In this document: in pieces, positions 20,341 to 28,607 of the stretch | Numbering within the stretch: position 1 is the first letter of the stretch | Layout: every line of letters starts with the position of its first letter | Assembly: GCF_002234405.1 (NCBI RefSeq) | Contig: NZ_NMQT01000124.1 | Coordinates: forward strand, 62,001-126,000 | Reading direction: 5' to 3' | Origin: Amycolatopsis thailandensis | GTDB taxonomy: Bacteria; Actinomycetota; Actinomycetes; Mycobacteriales; Pseudonocardiaceae | Length of the DNA: 64,000 nt | Translations under genes and position numbers: made by a program | Notes under the pieces: generated by a model | Seen by the model: the letters and a program-made list of their open reading frames with translations, nothing else | Told to the model about the DNA's origin: nothing | Database searches by the model: none

Positions 20341-21257
20341 CCGCTGCCGTCGTCGTGATCGCCCGCGGGGCGACACTGCCCGCCGAGGCGCTTGCGATCT
20401 TGCGAAGCAGTCACGCCGTGTACGCGGCCACCGACGTCGATCCTGACGTTTTCGGGGTTCCCTCACTCGGCGACGCGCAGGTGCGCGACGCCGTGCTCAT
20501 CGCCGGTTCGCGACGGGAACCGAAGGCCGCGGCGCTGATCAGGTCGGGCGCGCGGGTGATCGAAGCGCCCGTTCCTCCGCTGGTCGAGGCCGCCGAGGTG
20601 ATGGACCGCCTGCGCTCGCCGGGCGGATGCCCGTGGGACGCCGTCCAGACACACGAGTCGCTGCGCCAGTACCTGGTCGAGGAGACCTACGAGCTGCTCG
20701 ACGCGATCGAGGAGGGCGACAGGGCCGCCTTGCGCGAGGAGCTCGGCGACGTCCTGCTCCAGGTGCTGTTCCACGCGCGCGTCGCCGCCGAGGACGACGG
20801 CGACCCGTTCGGGATCGACGAGGTCGCGGCCGAACTGGTCGCGAAACTCGTCGGGCGTCATCCGCATGTGTTCGCCGACGCCCCGCGGGTCGAGACCGTC
20901 GGCGACCAGAACCTCAAGTGGGAAGAACTGAAGCAGGCCGAGAAGAGCCGGAAGTCCATTGTGGATGGCGTCGCGCTCGGCCAGCCCGCGGTGGCGCTGG
21001 CAGGCAAGCTCGGCCAGCGCAGCGGCCGCGCCGGGATCCCGCTCGACCTCTTCCCCGACGGTTCCGAAGCGGCGGCCCAGCTCTTCCGGGTGGCCGCGAC
21101 CGCTCGCCGGGCCGGCATCGATCCCGAAGGCGAGCTCCGCGCCGTGGCGAAGCGGTTCGCGCGGGACATCCGCGCCGCCGAGCAGGCCGCCCGCGACGCC
21201 GGTCTCGAACCGACGACGCTGGAGGCCGACGGCTGGCGCAAGTTCTGGCCGAGCTAG
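20337..21257 (+). CDS. mazG: Nucleoside triphosphate pyrophosphohydrolase MazG
   Basis: Hydrolyses (d)NTPs, including damaged ones, to NMP and PPi; cytosolic. 306 residues. An N-terminal tetrapyrrole-methylase-like remnant (VIARGATLPAEALAIL, about 1-80) precedes the all-alpha MazG domain with its metal ligands EExxE...ExxD (VEETYELLDAIEEG and LREELGDVLLQVLFHARVAAED). GTG 20337 was chosen because it overlaps the upstream stop by 4 bp and gives the expected N-terminus. Matches Rv1021; the gene ends 4 bp into the convergent oxidoreductase. Confidence 0.92.
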   Translation: MTAAVVVIARGATLPAEALAILRSSHAVYAATDVDPDVFGVPSLGDAQVRDAVLIAGSRREPKAAALIRSGARVIEAPVPPLVEAAEVMDRLRSPGGCPWDAVQTHESLRQYLVEETYELLDAIEEGDRAALREELGDVLLQVLFHARVAAEDDGDPFGIDEVAAELVAKLVGRHPHVFADAPRVETVGDQNLKWEELKQAEKSRKSIVDGVALGQPAVALAGKLGQRSGRAGIPLDLFPDGSEAAAQLFRVAATARRAGIDPEGELRAVAKRFARDIRAAEQAARDAGLEPTTLEADGWRKFWPS

Positions 21258-22168
21258 ACGGTCAGCACGAGCTTGCCCTGAACGCGTCCGGACTCGCTCA
21301 GTTCGTGCGCCTTCGCCGCCTGTTCGAGCGGGAAGACCTCGGCGATCGAGACCCGCAGTGAACCGGCGTCGGCCAAAACGGCGATTTCCTCCAGATCCGT
21401 TCCGGACGGATTGACGTAGAACTCTTCGAAACGGAATCCGCGTTCCTGGGCTTTCCGCCGGACCTCCGCCCGGTCGGGACCGTGCCCGACGATGTCGATC
21501 AGCGAACCTCCCGGTTTGAGCGTTTCCAGGGAGCGAGGGCCGTAGTCGCCGGAGATCGGGTCCAGTACGACGTCGATGACCTGCGATTTCGAAAAATCGC
21601 CAGTCGTGTGGTCGATCAGTTCGTCCGCGCCGAGGTCCCGCAGGAACGTGTGCTTCGCCGCTCTGGCCGTCCCGATGACGTACGCGCCCCGGGCCTTCGC
21701 GATCTGGACGGCGAGATGACCGACCCCGCCCGCCGCGGCGTGGACGAGCACCCGGTGCCCTGGCCCGACCGGGAAGACCTTGGTGAACGGCTGCCACGCG
21801 GTCAGCGCCGCGATCGGGAGCGCGGCCGCCTCGACGTGATCGAGACTTTTCGGTTTCAGCGCGAGAGCGTCTTCGCTGACCGTGACGTACTCGGCGTACG
21901 AGCCGTTCGGCGGGAACGTGACGCCGTAGACCTCGTCGCCGGGACGGAACCGCGTCCCGGCCGAGTCGACCACACCCGAGAAGTCGAGTCCCACGGTCAG
22001 CGGCAGGTCTCCGACGACCAGCCCGTTCCGGATCTTCCAATCGGCCGGATTCACCCCGGCGGCGTGGACGCGCACCAGGACCTGGCCCTCGCCCGGAACT
22101 GGCTTTTCCGATTCGGTGAGCTGAAGAACGTCGGGCCCGCCGAACGTGTTCTGCTGGATCTTCCGCAT
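21254..22168 (-). CDS. Zinc-independent quinone-type MDR oxidoreductase
   Basis: 304 residues of the medium-chain dehydrogenase/reductase superfamily, quinone oxidoreductase branch: N-terminal GroES-like fold (VLVRVHAAGVNPADWKIRNG), cofactor loop VLVHAAAGGVGHLAVQIAKARG and no structural zinc cysteines. Likely NADPH-dependent reduction of quinones or enones. Divergent from the HxlR gene, whose product commonly controls such a neighbour in response to electrophiles. Confidence 0.88.
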   Translation of the reverse strand: MRKIQQNTFGGPDVLQLTESEKPVPGEGQVLVRVHAAGVNPADWKIRNGLVVGDLPLTVGLDFSGVVDSAGTRFRPGDEVYGVTFPPNGSYAEYVTVSEDALALKPKSLDHVEAAALPIAALTAWQPFTKVFPVGPGHRVLVHAAAGGVGHLAVQIAKARGAYVIGTARAAKHTFLRDLGADELIDHTTGDFSKSQVIDVVLDPISGDYGPRSLETLKPGGSLIDIVGHGPDRAEVRRKAQERGFRFEEFYVNPSGTDLEEIAVLADAGSLRVSIAEVFPLEQAAKAHELSESGRVQGKLVLTV

Positions 22169-22189
22169 GGGAAAAGCATGTCGGTGCCT

Positions 22190-22243
22190 GGTACCCGTTG
22201 TGAAGTAGGCACTCTCCTGATATCTAGGTACCTCATGGGTACC
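22190..22243. promoter_or_regulatory. Shared promoter with three GGTACC repeats
   Basis: GGTACC occurs at 22190-22195, 22227-22232 and 22238-22243, within 54 bp and between the divergent MDR and HxlR starts. GGTACC is self-complementary, so each is a dyad. Candidate HxlR operators; the third overlaps the first HxlR codons. Binding is inferred. Confidence 0.4.
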
Positions 22244-22651
22244 AACGACGAGCGGCGGTTGTTCGAGGAATGGGTGGCCGTGCACGGCCGTGACTGCCCG
22301 TCCAGGACGGTCATCGAAGTGCTCGCGAACAAGTGGGCGCTCTACGTCCTCGGCGCGATCCGGCGCTATGAGCGGCCGATGCGGTTCAGCGAACTTCGCC
22401 GCCTGCTCGACGGCATCACGCAGAAGATGCTGACCCAGACCCTCCGCGCCCTGGAACGGGACGGACTGATCCGCCGGGACGTCTATCCCACCGTCCCGCC
22501 CCGGGTCGAGTACGGGCTGACCCCGCTCGGCGTCGACGTCGGCAGGCTGACGAACGCCGTCGCCGAATGGGCCGTCGAAAACGTCGACCAGATCTTCGCC
22601 GCCCGTTCCGCTTTCGACGGGAAAGCGGCCGAGACCGCGCAGCCGCTGTGA
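22235..22651 (+). CDS. HxlR-family transcriptional regulator
   Basis: 138 residues, a single winged-helix domain. It has the N-terminal cysteine typical of redox-sensing HxlR/YodB proteins (HGRDCPSRTVIEVLANKWAL), followed by IRRYERPMRFSELRRLLDGITQKMLTQTLRALERDGLI and a C-terminal dimerisation helix. ATG 22235 gives the expected length. Divergent partner of the quinone-type oxidoreductase, so it is probably an electrophile-sensing repressor of that gene. Confidence 0.9.
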   Translation: MGTNDERRLFEEWVAVHGRDCPSRTVIEVLANKWALYVLGAIRRYERPMRFSELRRLLDGITQKMLTQTLRALERDGLIRRDVYPTVPPRVEYGLTPLGVDVGRLTNAVAEWAVENVDQIFAARSAFDGKAAETAQPL

Positions 22652-22705
22652 TGTGGAACACAATCGAGTGAGAACCGATCCCGTGATCTCGACGTCTTGC
22701 CGGGT

Positions 22706-23248
22706 GTGAAGGGAACGGAACCGGACGAAGAGCAGCTCGTCCGCCGCACGGCCAAGGGTGACCGCGCGGCTTTCGAGGAGCTCTACCGCCGCACGTCGCC
22801 GTGGCTGGCTGTACGCCTGCGCCGTCGCTGCGCCGACGAGCAGATCGTCGCCGAGGTGATGCAGGAGACCTACCTCGCGGTCTGGCGCGCGGCGGGCGCG
22901 TTCGCCGGTTCGGCCGTCGGCGGGAGCGCCGTCGGCTGGTTGTGGACGATCGCCGCGCGGCGGCTGGTGGACGCCTTCCGCCGCCGGGCACGGCACGCTC
23001 AGCCGCTGCCGGTCGCGGAAACGACCGTCTCGCCCGCCGCCGAGGACGAGGCGCTGGCCGGCGCGGTCGGCGACCACGTCGGTGACGCGCTGCGCCGGCT
23101 CGCTCCCGAACTACGGCAGGTTTTGCAGGCCATGGTGCTCGACGGGCTGACCGTCCGGGAGACCTCGGTCCTGCTCGGCCTGCCGGAAGGAACCGTCAAG
23201 ACCCGCGCGAGGCGGGCTCGGATCGCGATGCGGGAGGCGCTGTCGTGA
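22706..23248 (+). CDS. ECF-type RNA polymerase sigma factor
   Basis: 180 residues from GTG 22706 (a TTG at 22697 is the alternative; neither has a clear ribosome site). Region 2: KGDRAAFEELYRRTSPWLAVRLRRRC...MQETYLAVWRAAGAF. Region 4: LRRLAPELRQVLQAMVLDGLTVRETSVLLGLPEGTVKTRARRARIAMREAL. The stop codon overlaps the anti-sigma start by 4 bp, so sigma and anti-sigma are made together. First gene of a five-gene operon with an ABC exporter. Confidence 0.9.
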   Translation: MKGTEPDEEQLVRRTAKGDRAAFEELYRRTSPWLAVRLRRRCADEQIVAEVMQETYLAVWRAAGAFAGSAVGGSAVGWLWTIAARRLVDAFRRRARHAQPLPVAETTVSPAAEDEALAGAVGDHVGDALRRLAPELRQVLQAMVLDGLTVRETSVLLGLPEGTVKTRARRARIAMREALS

Positions 23249-24060
23249 ACAAGGAACACGTGACCGGACAGCTTCTCGCCGCCTATGTCCGCGGCGACGA
23301 CGGTTTGGCGGGCGACGAGGTCTGGGCGGTCGAAGCCCACCTCGAATCGTGCGCGGAATGCCGGGGGAGGCTGTCCGAGGTCAGCTCGCCGATGGTGTCG
23401 GCGCTGGTGGACGACGTCTGGGCGGGGCTGGGCCCGAAACTGGCCGAAACGGGGCCGGGGCGGTCGCGAAGCCGGTGGGCCGGGCGGCTGCACACCTGGG
23501 TGACACCGGTGATGCTGCCGTGGCTGGTGATGATCATCCTGATCCCGGCGATCGGCTTCCTGCTGGACGGGGCCGGCTTCGTCTGGAGCGGGGGCTACTC
23601 GTTCGTCCAGCTCTTCTCACCGGTCCTGCCGGTGCTCGGGGTCGCGGTGTCCTGGTCCAAGGGCCTCGATCCCGCCTACGAACTCGTCACTTCCGCACCG
23701 AGGGGCGGGTTCTACCTGGTGCTGCGCCGGACGACGGCGGTCCTCGCCGTCGTCCTGCCGATACAGGCCCTCGCGGGCTGGATCGCGGGCGGCGGATTCG
23801 GGCTGAGCCTCCTGCCGAGCCTGGCCTTCACCACCGGGACGCTCGCGCTCGGCGGGCTGATCGGGGTGACCCGGGCGGCGTACGTCCTGTCAGGGGTCTG
23901 GGTGGTGGTGGTCCTGGCGCCCACGGTGGCTTCGCAAGGGCGCGCCACCGCGCTCGATCCCAGGCTACTTCCGGTCTGGGGCGTGATCTTCGCGCTGACC
24001 GCGGTCGTGGTGGTGCTCCGGCGGAGTTCCTTCGGCCTGCTCAGCGGAACCGAACGATAG
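23245..24060 (+). CDS. Zinc-finger anti-sigma factor with polytopic membrane domain
   Basis: 271 residues. The N-terminal zf-HC2 motif HxxxCxxC (His32, Cys36, Cys39) marks a ZAS-type anti-sigma factor that holds the upstream sigma inactive. Unusually for the class, residues about 75-265 form several membrane helices (WVTPVMLPWLVMIILIPAIGFLL and more) instead of a single one. Overlaps the sigma gene by 4 bp and is followed 15 bp later by the ABC ATPase, whose transported signal it may sense. Confidence 0.88.
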   Translation: MNKEHVTGQLLAAYVRGDDGLAGDEVWAVEAHLESCAECRGRLSEVSSPMVSALVDDVWAGLGPKLAETGPGRSRSRWAGRLHTWVTPVMLPWLVMIILIPAIGFLLDGAGFVWSGGYSFVQLFSPVLPVLGVAVSWSKGLDPAYELVTSAPRGGFYLVLRRTTAVLAVVLPIQALAGWIAGGGFGLSLLPSLAFTTGTLALGGLIGVTRAAYVLSGVWVVVVLAPTVASQGRATALDPRLLPVWGVIFALTAVVVVLRRSSFGLLSGTER

Positions 24061-24075
24061 AACGAAGGGGAGAAC

Positions 24076-24882
24076 ATGATGCGAGCTGTCGGGGCCGCGG
24101 AGGTCGCGCCGACGACCTACGCGTGGCAGATCAAAGCGGAGGGACTGAAAGTCCGGGTCGGCAAACGCAAGTTCGCCGTGAACGGGCTGGATCTGGAACT
24201 CGGCACGGGGGTGCACGGTCTGCTCGGCCCGAACGGGGCAGGGAAGACCACGCTGATCCGGGCACTGGCGACGGTGCTCCGGCCGGCGGAGGGAGGGCTG
24301 GCGCTGCTCGGTGAGTCCGTCGGGGGGTTCACCGATCAGCGCCGCCTGCGCCGCCGGATCGGCTATCTGCCGCAGAATTTCGGCTACTACAAGCGGTTCA
24401 CCGTCCGCGAGTTCGTCGAATACATCGCGTGGCTCAAGGAAATGTCCAAAGAGGATATTCCAGGGGCGGTGCAGCGTTCGATCGAACGGGTCGGCCTCGC
24501 CGATCGCGCCGACGACAAGATGAAGACGCTCTCCGGCGGCATGGTGCGGCGGGTCGGGATCGCGCAGGCGATCGTGAACGATCCGGACGTCCTCCTGCTG
24601 GACGAGCCGACCGCCGGACTCGATCCGGCGCAGCGTGTGCGTTTCCGGGATCTCATGCAGGAACTGGGGCGTGACGCCTGCGTAGTCGTCTCGACGCACC
24701 TCGTCGAGGACGTCGCGACGGCGTGCACCGACGTCGTCCTGTTCGAAAACGGGAAGCTCGTCTTCCAGGGGACTCCCGACGAACTGGCCGCGGCCGGGAG
24801 CGCGGAGCACGTCGGCGACAGCCCGATCGAGCGCGGGTACTCGGCCCTTCTGGGGCACGAGCCGGGGAAGGGGAACTGGTGA
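24076..24882 (+). CDS. ABC transporter ATP-binding protein
   Basis: 268 residues, one nucleotide-binding domain: Walker A GPNGAGKTT, Q-loop LPQNFGYY, signature LSGGMVRR, Walker B VLLLDEPTAGLDP and switch His (VVSTHLVEDV). It resembles the ATPases of antibiotic/lipid export systems of the CcmA/NatA type. Followed with a 4-bp overlap by its membrane partner. Part of the sigma/anti-sigma operon. Confidence 0.9.
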   Translation: MMRAVGAAEVAPTTYAWQIKAEGLKVRVGKRKFAVNGLDLELGTGVHGLLGPNGAGKTTLIRALATVLRPAEGGLALLGESVGGFTDQRRLRRRIGYLPQNFGYYKRFTVREFVEYIAWLKEMSKEDIPGAVQRSIERVGLADRADDKMKTLSGGMVRRVGIAQAIVNDPDVLLLDEPTAGLDPAQRVRFRDLMQELGRDACVVVSTHLVEDVATACTDVVLFENGKLVFQGTPDELAAAGSAEHVGDSPIERGYSALLGHEPGKGNW

Positions 24883-26252
24883 ACACGCGGACTTTGCGGA
24901 TCGAACTTCGCCGCACCATCGCCCCGTGGGCCGCTCTCGCGATCCTCGTCGTCGCGTTCGGTTTCCTGTATTCGTTCAGCGGTCCGTGGACACGGCCGCC
25001 GCTCGCCTGGGACGAGCACTGGGGGCTCGCCGCGCAGTGGAGCCGGTTCCTGCTGGTGTTCCTCTGGCCGATCGCTATCGGCGCCGGCGCCATCCAGGGC
25101 ATGCGGGACAGCCGGTCCGGCACGGTCGAACTCATGGCCACCATGCCGCGTCCCGGATGGCAGCGGGCCGCGAAACTCGCCGGCGCGCTGGGTGGCCTGC
25201 TGGTGCTGGGCTATCTGCTGGTCTTCGCCGCCGGCGCCGTTCAGGCCGTTTTCAACGACGGGTTCTTCAGCTTCGGCTGGCTGCCGATCGTCGTGGTCGG
25301 CGTGCTGGCGATGCTCGCGGGTGCCTGGCTCGGACTCGGCCTCGGCCGGTTGCTGCCGCATCCGCTGACGGCGCCCGCGGTGGCCGTCGCCGCTCTCGTG
25401 ACGATGCTCGTGTTCCAGATCGGCGGGTCGGAAGGCAGCGTGATCTTCGGAGCCGTCCCGCTCCGGGTCGCTTTACTCGCTCCCGCGATGGACGTCGTCA
25501 ACGATCCGTTCACGACCACATCGGGCCGAATGGATCTCGGTCAAGGGATCTGGCTCGCCGGGCTGGCGGCGACCGGATTCCTCCTGCTGGCGGTTCGCTC
25601 CACGCGGGCGAAGGTTCTCGCGGTCGTCCCCGCGCTGGTGGCGGTCGCGATCGCATTGCCCGTGCTGCCCGGCAGCACGGCCGAGGCCAAGGCCGTCGAT
25701 CCGCGCGCGACGGCGATGATCTGTGACGGCCCGGTCTGTGTACCCGGCGCGATGGAATACGAACTTCCCCGGTTCGCCGGGCCCGGCAAGACAGCGTTGC
25801 GGCTGCTGGGAACGCTGCCGGACGCGCCGGTCAAGGTCGCGGTGCAGGACCGGCGGCTGGGCTACGACGAGGTGCCGCCGCGTGCCGCCGACACCGTCTA
25901 CGTGGACCTGATGGATTGGTCCGTCCGTTCGCTCCTGCAACCGGACGACCTGACGCGGGCGCTGGTCGCCGGCGCCGGGACGCCGACCTGCTACTCCCTC
26001 CACGGTGTCGACCAGTTCTTCATGGACGAACTCGCCGCGCGAGCGATCACCTCGAGCTGGTTCCTCGGTGAGTGGAAGTTGCCCGAGCGTTCCTGGATGG
26101 GCGACGAGACGAAGAACGAGGTCGTCCGAAAACAGGAGATCTTCCGTGCCCTTCCGGCCGAAGTGCAGCGAGAGCGGATCATCGCGGTGCGGCAGGCGGG
26201 CCTGACCTGCCGGGGTAACCAGCTCGACATCCTGCTCGGCGGTGCGCGATGA
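24879..26252 (+). CDS. ABC-2-like membrane protein with extracytoplasmic C-terminal half
   Basis: 457 residues from GTG 24879 (4-bp overlap with the ATPase). Membrane helices fill about residues 15-265 in the manner of an ABC-2 permease (AILVVAFGFLYSF, RFLLVFLWPIAIGAGAIQGM, AGALGGLLVLGYLLVFAAGAVQAV). After a final helix the C-terminal approximately 180 residues are soluble with several Cys (MICDGPVCVPG, GTPTCYSLHG). Contains one TTA codon (25473-25475), rare in such genomes and a mark of bldA-type control. No close family recognised. Confidence 0.75.
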   Translation: MNTRTLRIELRRTIAPWAALAILVVAFGFLYSFSGPWTRPPLAWDEHWGLAAQWSRFLLVFLWPIAIGAGAIQGMRDSRSGTVELMATMPRPGWQRAAKLAGALGGLLVLGYLLVFAAGAVQAVFNDGFFSFGWLPIVVVGVLAMLAGAWLGLGLGRLLPHPLTAPAVAVAALVTMLVFQIGGSEGSVIFGAVPLRVALLAPAMDVVNDPFTTTSGRMDLGQGIWLAGLAATGFLLLAVRSTRAKVLAVVPALVAVAIALPVLPGSTAEAKAVDPRATAMICDGPVCVPGAMEYELPRFAGPGKTALRLLGTLPDAPVKVAVQDRRLGYDEVPPRAADTVYVDLMDWSVRSLLQPDDLTRALVAGAGTPTCYSLHGVDQFFMDELAARAITSSWFLGEWKLPERSWMGDETKNEVVRKQEIFRALPAEVQRERIIAVRQAGLTCRGNQLDILLGGAR

Positions 26253-26821
26253 GATGGGCGGTGCTGTACGCCCGCTCGCGTGCCTTGCCCGCGTCGTTCG
26301 CGGCGCTGGCGGTGAGCATGACGGTGATCTGGTTCCTGGCACGGGACCGCTGGTCGATGATCCCGGTTTCCCTGGCGCTTCTGGTGGCGATCGCGGTGAC
26401 CGCCATCGGCCTCAGCGGGCAGGACGTCGATCTCGACCGGACCGCCGCGATCCGCTGGGTGCCTCGTCGCGGCCTGCATCTCCTGCTGATCGGCGGCCTC
26501 GCCGTCGGTGCCGTGCTGCTGCCGCGGCTGTGGGAGGCGGACCGGGTCCCGGTGGAGATCATCGTGCGGAACGCGGGCGGCCTGCTCGGCCTCGTCGGGA
26601 TTGCCGCGGTGCTGTTCGGCGGGGCCTTCGGGTGGACGTTGCCGCTGCTCGTGTTCGTCGTCTCGTTCGTGGCCTGGGCCACCACGTCGGGCACGGACAC
26701 CACACACCTGGTGATCACCTGGCTGTTCCAACCCGCCGACGTGGCCGCGGCCACGTGGACCGCCGCGGTGCTCGGTGTGGCGGGCCTCGGGACTTACGCG
26801 GTCTTCGGTAACCGCCGCTGA
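26249..26821 (+). CDS. Small polytopic membrane protein of the ABC operon
   Basis: 190 residues, about six hydrophobic helices (ALAVSMTVIWFLA, VSLALLVAIAVTAIGL, LLIGGLAVGAVLLPRLW, LLGLVGIAAVLFGGAFGWTLPLLVFVVSFVAWA). Start ATG overlaps the preceding stop by 4 bp. Probably a second membrane subunit of the exporter; no recognisable family. The operon ends at the long hairpin at 26831. Confidence 0.7.
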   Translation: MRWAVLYARSRALPASFAALAVSMTVIWFLARDRWSMIPVSLALLVAIAVTAIGLSGQDVDLDRTAAIRWVPRRGLHLLLIGGLAVGAVLLPRLWEADRVPVEIIVRNAGGLLGLVGIAAVLFGGAFGWTLPLLVFVVSFVAWATTSGTDTTHLVITWLFQPADVAAATWTAAVLGVAGLGTYAVFGNRR

Positions 26822-26830
26822 ACCCACGCC

Positions 26831-26891
26831 GGATGTCATGAAAGGGGCGTTCCTGACGAATTTCGTCAGGAACGCCCCTTTCATGACATCC
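26831..26891. terminator. 61-bp near-perfect palindrome between convergent genes
   Basis: Arms 26831-26860 and 26862-26891 are 30-bp perfect inverted repeats (GGATGTCATGAAAGGGGCGT...) with one central base. It sits 9 bp after the ABC operon stop and 5 bp from the stop of the convergent PPOX gene, so it should end transcription from both sides. The GTCATGA outer stem is shared with the hairpins at 46632 and 47714. Confidence 0.85.
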
Positions 26892-26896
26892 AGGAG

Positions 26897-27307
26897 TCAG
26901 ACGTTCCGGTTGTGCGGGACGAGATCGAGCGGGTCGTGGTCCGGGTCGTCGACGCCGAGGCTGATGATCCGCGTGGGATGGATCCGGATCACCGCGCCGT
27001 CGAGATGGCCGTCGGGGGTGAGGGCGCCGGTCAGCGCCTCGGCCCGGCCCCGGATCTCCAGGCAGCGGACCCTCGGCGGGTCTTGCGAGGGCATGTCGTC
27101 CACCACGAACGCGGCCTGCCCGTTGGCGGCCACGTTCCGGAACTTCTTGCTCTTCGCCAGTTCGTAGCCCCTGATGTCGATCGTCCGGGTCTCGGTGTTG
27201 TAGGCGTAGCCGACCGGGCTGACCTGCAGCGTCCCGTCCGGCTGCGCCGTCGCGAGCCGCCCGAGTCCTTGGGTCGCGAGGTAGTCGAGTTCCGCTTCAC
27301 TGAACAT
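26897..27307 (-). CDS. PPOX-class F420-dependent oxidoreductase
   Basis: 136 residues, the small split-barrel pyridoxamine-oxidase-like fold: MFSEAELDYLATQGLGRLATAQPDGTLQVSPVGYAYN, ELAKSKKFRNVAANGQAAFVVDD and VRCLEIRGRAEAL. In actinomycetes this branch binds F420 rather than FMN. ATG 27307 was chosen because the family begins M-x-E-A-E-x-x-YL. Monocistronic; lies between a terminator and efeB. Confidence 0.85.
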   Translation of the reverse strand: MFSEAELDYLATQGLGRLATAQPDGTLQVSPVGYAYNTETRTIDIRGYELAKSKKFRNVAANGQAAFVVDDMPSQDPPRVRCLEIRGRAEALTGALTPDGHLDGAVIRIHPTRIISLGVDDPDHDPLDLVPHNRNV

Positions 27308-27341
27308 GGAAGCCAGTGTGCGATCTCCACTTAACTGGAGG

Positions 27342-28607
27342 TCAAGAGAACAGGCCCTCGCCCCAGAAGCCGCCTTCGCGCACACCCGGCGGCACCGCGA
27401 AATGGGCGGATCCGGTGTGCTGCAGGTACTCCATCATCGCGTCCTTCGACGACAGCGCCTGCTGCATCGGCACGAACTGCTTGCGCGTGTCCCGGTTGAA
27501 GGCGAGGAAGAACAGCCCCGCTTCCAGGTGCCCGACACCGTCGGAACCGTCGACGAAGTTGTAGCCGCGACGCAGGATCCGCGCCCCGTTCAGATTCTCG
27601 TGCGACGCGAGCCGGACGTGCGAGTCCTCCGGGATCAGCTTTTCACCGCCCGCGCCCCCGACCTCGAAATCGGGGGTGTCGAACTCGGCGGACTGACCCA
27701 GCGGCGCGCCCGCGCCCTTCGACCGGCCGACGATCCCTTCCTGGCCCTTCAACGATTCCCGGTCCCAGGTCTCGATGTGCATCCGGATCCGCCTGGCCAC
27801 CAGGTAAGACCCGCCCGCCATCCACGGCTGGCCGTCTTCGGCCGTCGCCCACACCTGGTCGCGCAGGACGTCGGTCTCCTCGGCCTTGACGTTGCGCGTC
27901 CCGTCCTTGAACCCGAACAGGTTCCGCGGCGTGGACTGCGCCCGCGACGTCGACGAGCTGCGGCCGAACCCGAGCTGTGACCAGCGCACCGCGGTGACGC
28001 CGAAGCCCAGCCGCACCAGGTTCCGGATCGCGTGCACGGCGACCTGTGGATCGTCCGCGCACGCCTGGATGCAGATGTCGCCGCCACCCCGCGCGGGATC
28101 GAGTTTGTCCTGCGGGAACAGGGGGAGATCGATCAGCACGGCGGGCCGTTTCGGGGCGAGCCCGAACCGGTCGTCGAACAGCGAAGGGCCGAAACCGATG
28201 GTCAGCGTGAGCGACGACGCCGCCAGGTCGAGTGCCTCGCCGGTGTCGCTCGGCGGGGCGGCGGGGGCGCCACCGACGGCGCCGCCCGTCCCGACCTCCT
28301 GGCCCGCGGTCATCCGCCGGGCGGCGTCCGTCCACGTGCGAAGCAGCTTGACCAGCTTCTCGCGGTCCTTCGTCGTCACGTCCAGCGAGACGAAATGCAG
28401 GTTCTCCTGCACCGGCGTGACGATCCCGGCCTGATGCTCGCCGTGGAACTCGACGACGCTCTGCGCGGCCTGCGCCGGGCTGTCCCCGCCGAGGAGCCGG
28501 TTCGCGCCGATGCCAGCCGCGGCGCCGGTTCCGACGAGAGCGGCACCCGCTCCCGCCATGCCGAACAGTTTCCGGCGGGAGACCGGGGTTCGCTCCGGCC
28601 CGGTCAT
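27342..28607 (-). CDS. efeB: Tat-exported Dyp-type heme peroxidase EfeB
   Basis: 421 residues. Tat signal (SRRKLFGMAGAGAALVGTGA), then the dye-decolourising peroxidase fold with the catalytic motif GxxDG as GFKDGTRN and the proximal heme-His region near residue 325. In Efe systems it oxidises ferrous iron or takes iron from heme outside the membrane. The ATG overlaps the efeO stop by 4 bp; last gene of efeUOB. Confidence 0.95.
   Translation of the reverse strand: MTGPERTPVSRRKLFGMAGAGAALVGTGAAAGIGANRLLGGDSPAQAAQSVVEFHGEHQAGIVTPVQENLHFVSLDVTTKDREKLVKLLRTWTDAARRMTAGQEVGTGGAVGGAPAAPPSDTGEALDLAASSLTLTIGFGPSLFDDRFGLAPKRPAVLIDLPLFPQDKLDPARGGGDICIQACADDPQVAVHAIRNLVRLGFGVTAVRWSQLGFGRSSSTSRAQSTPRNLFGFKDGTRNVKAEETDVLRDQVWATAEDGQPWMAGGSYLVARRIRMHIETWDRESLKGQEGIVGRSKGAGAPLGQSAEFDTPDFEVGGAGGEKLIPEDSHVRLASHENLNGARILRRGYNFVDGSDGVGHLEAGLFFLAFNRDTRKQFVPMQQALSSKDAMMEYLQHTGSAHFAVPPGVREGGFWGEGLFS

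Noticed and set aside
22652..22705. Autoregulated ECF promoter (GGAAC...CGT) before the sigma gene
   Set aside because: GGAAC is present but the spacing to a CGT-type -10 is about 21 bp, too long for known ECF promoters.
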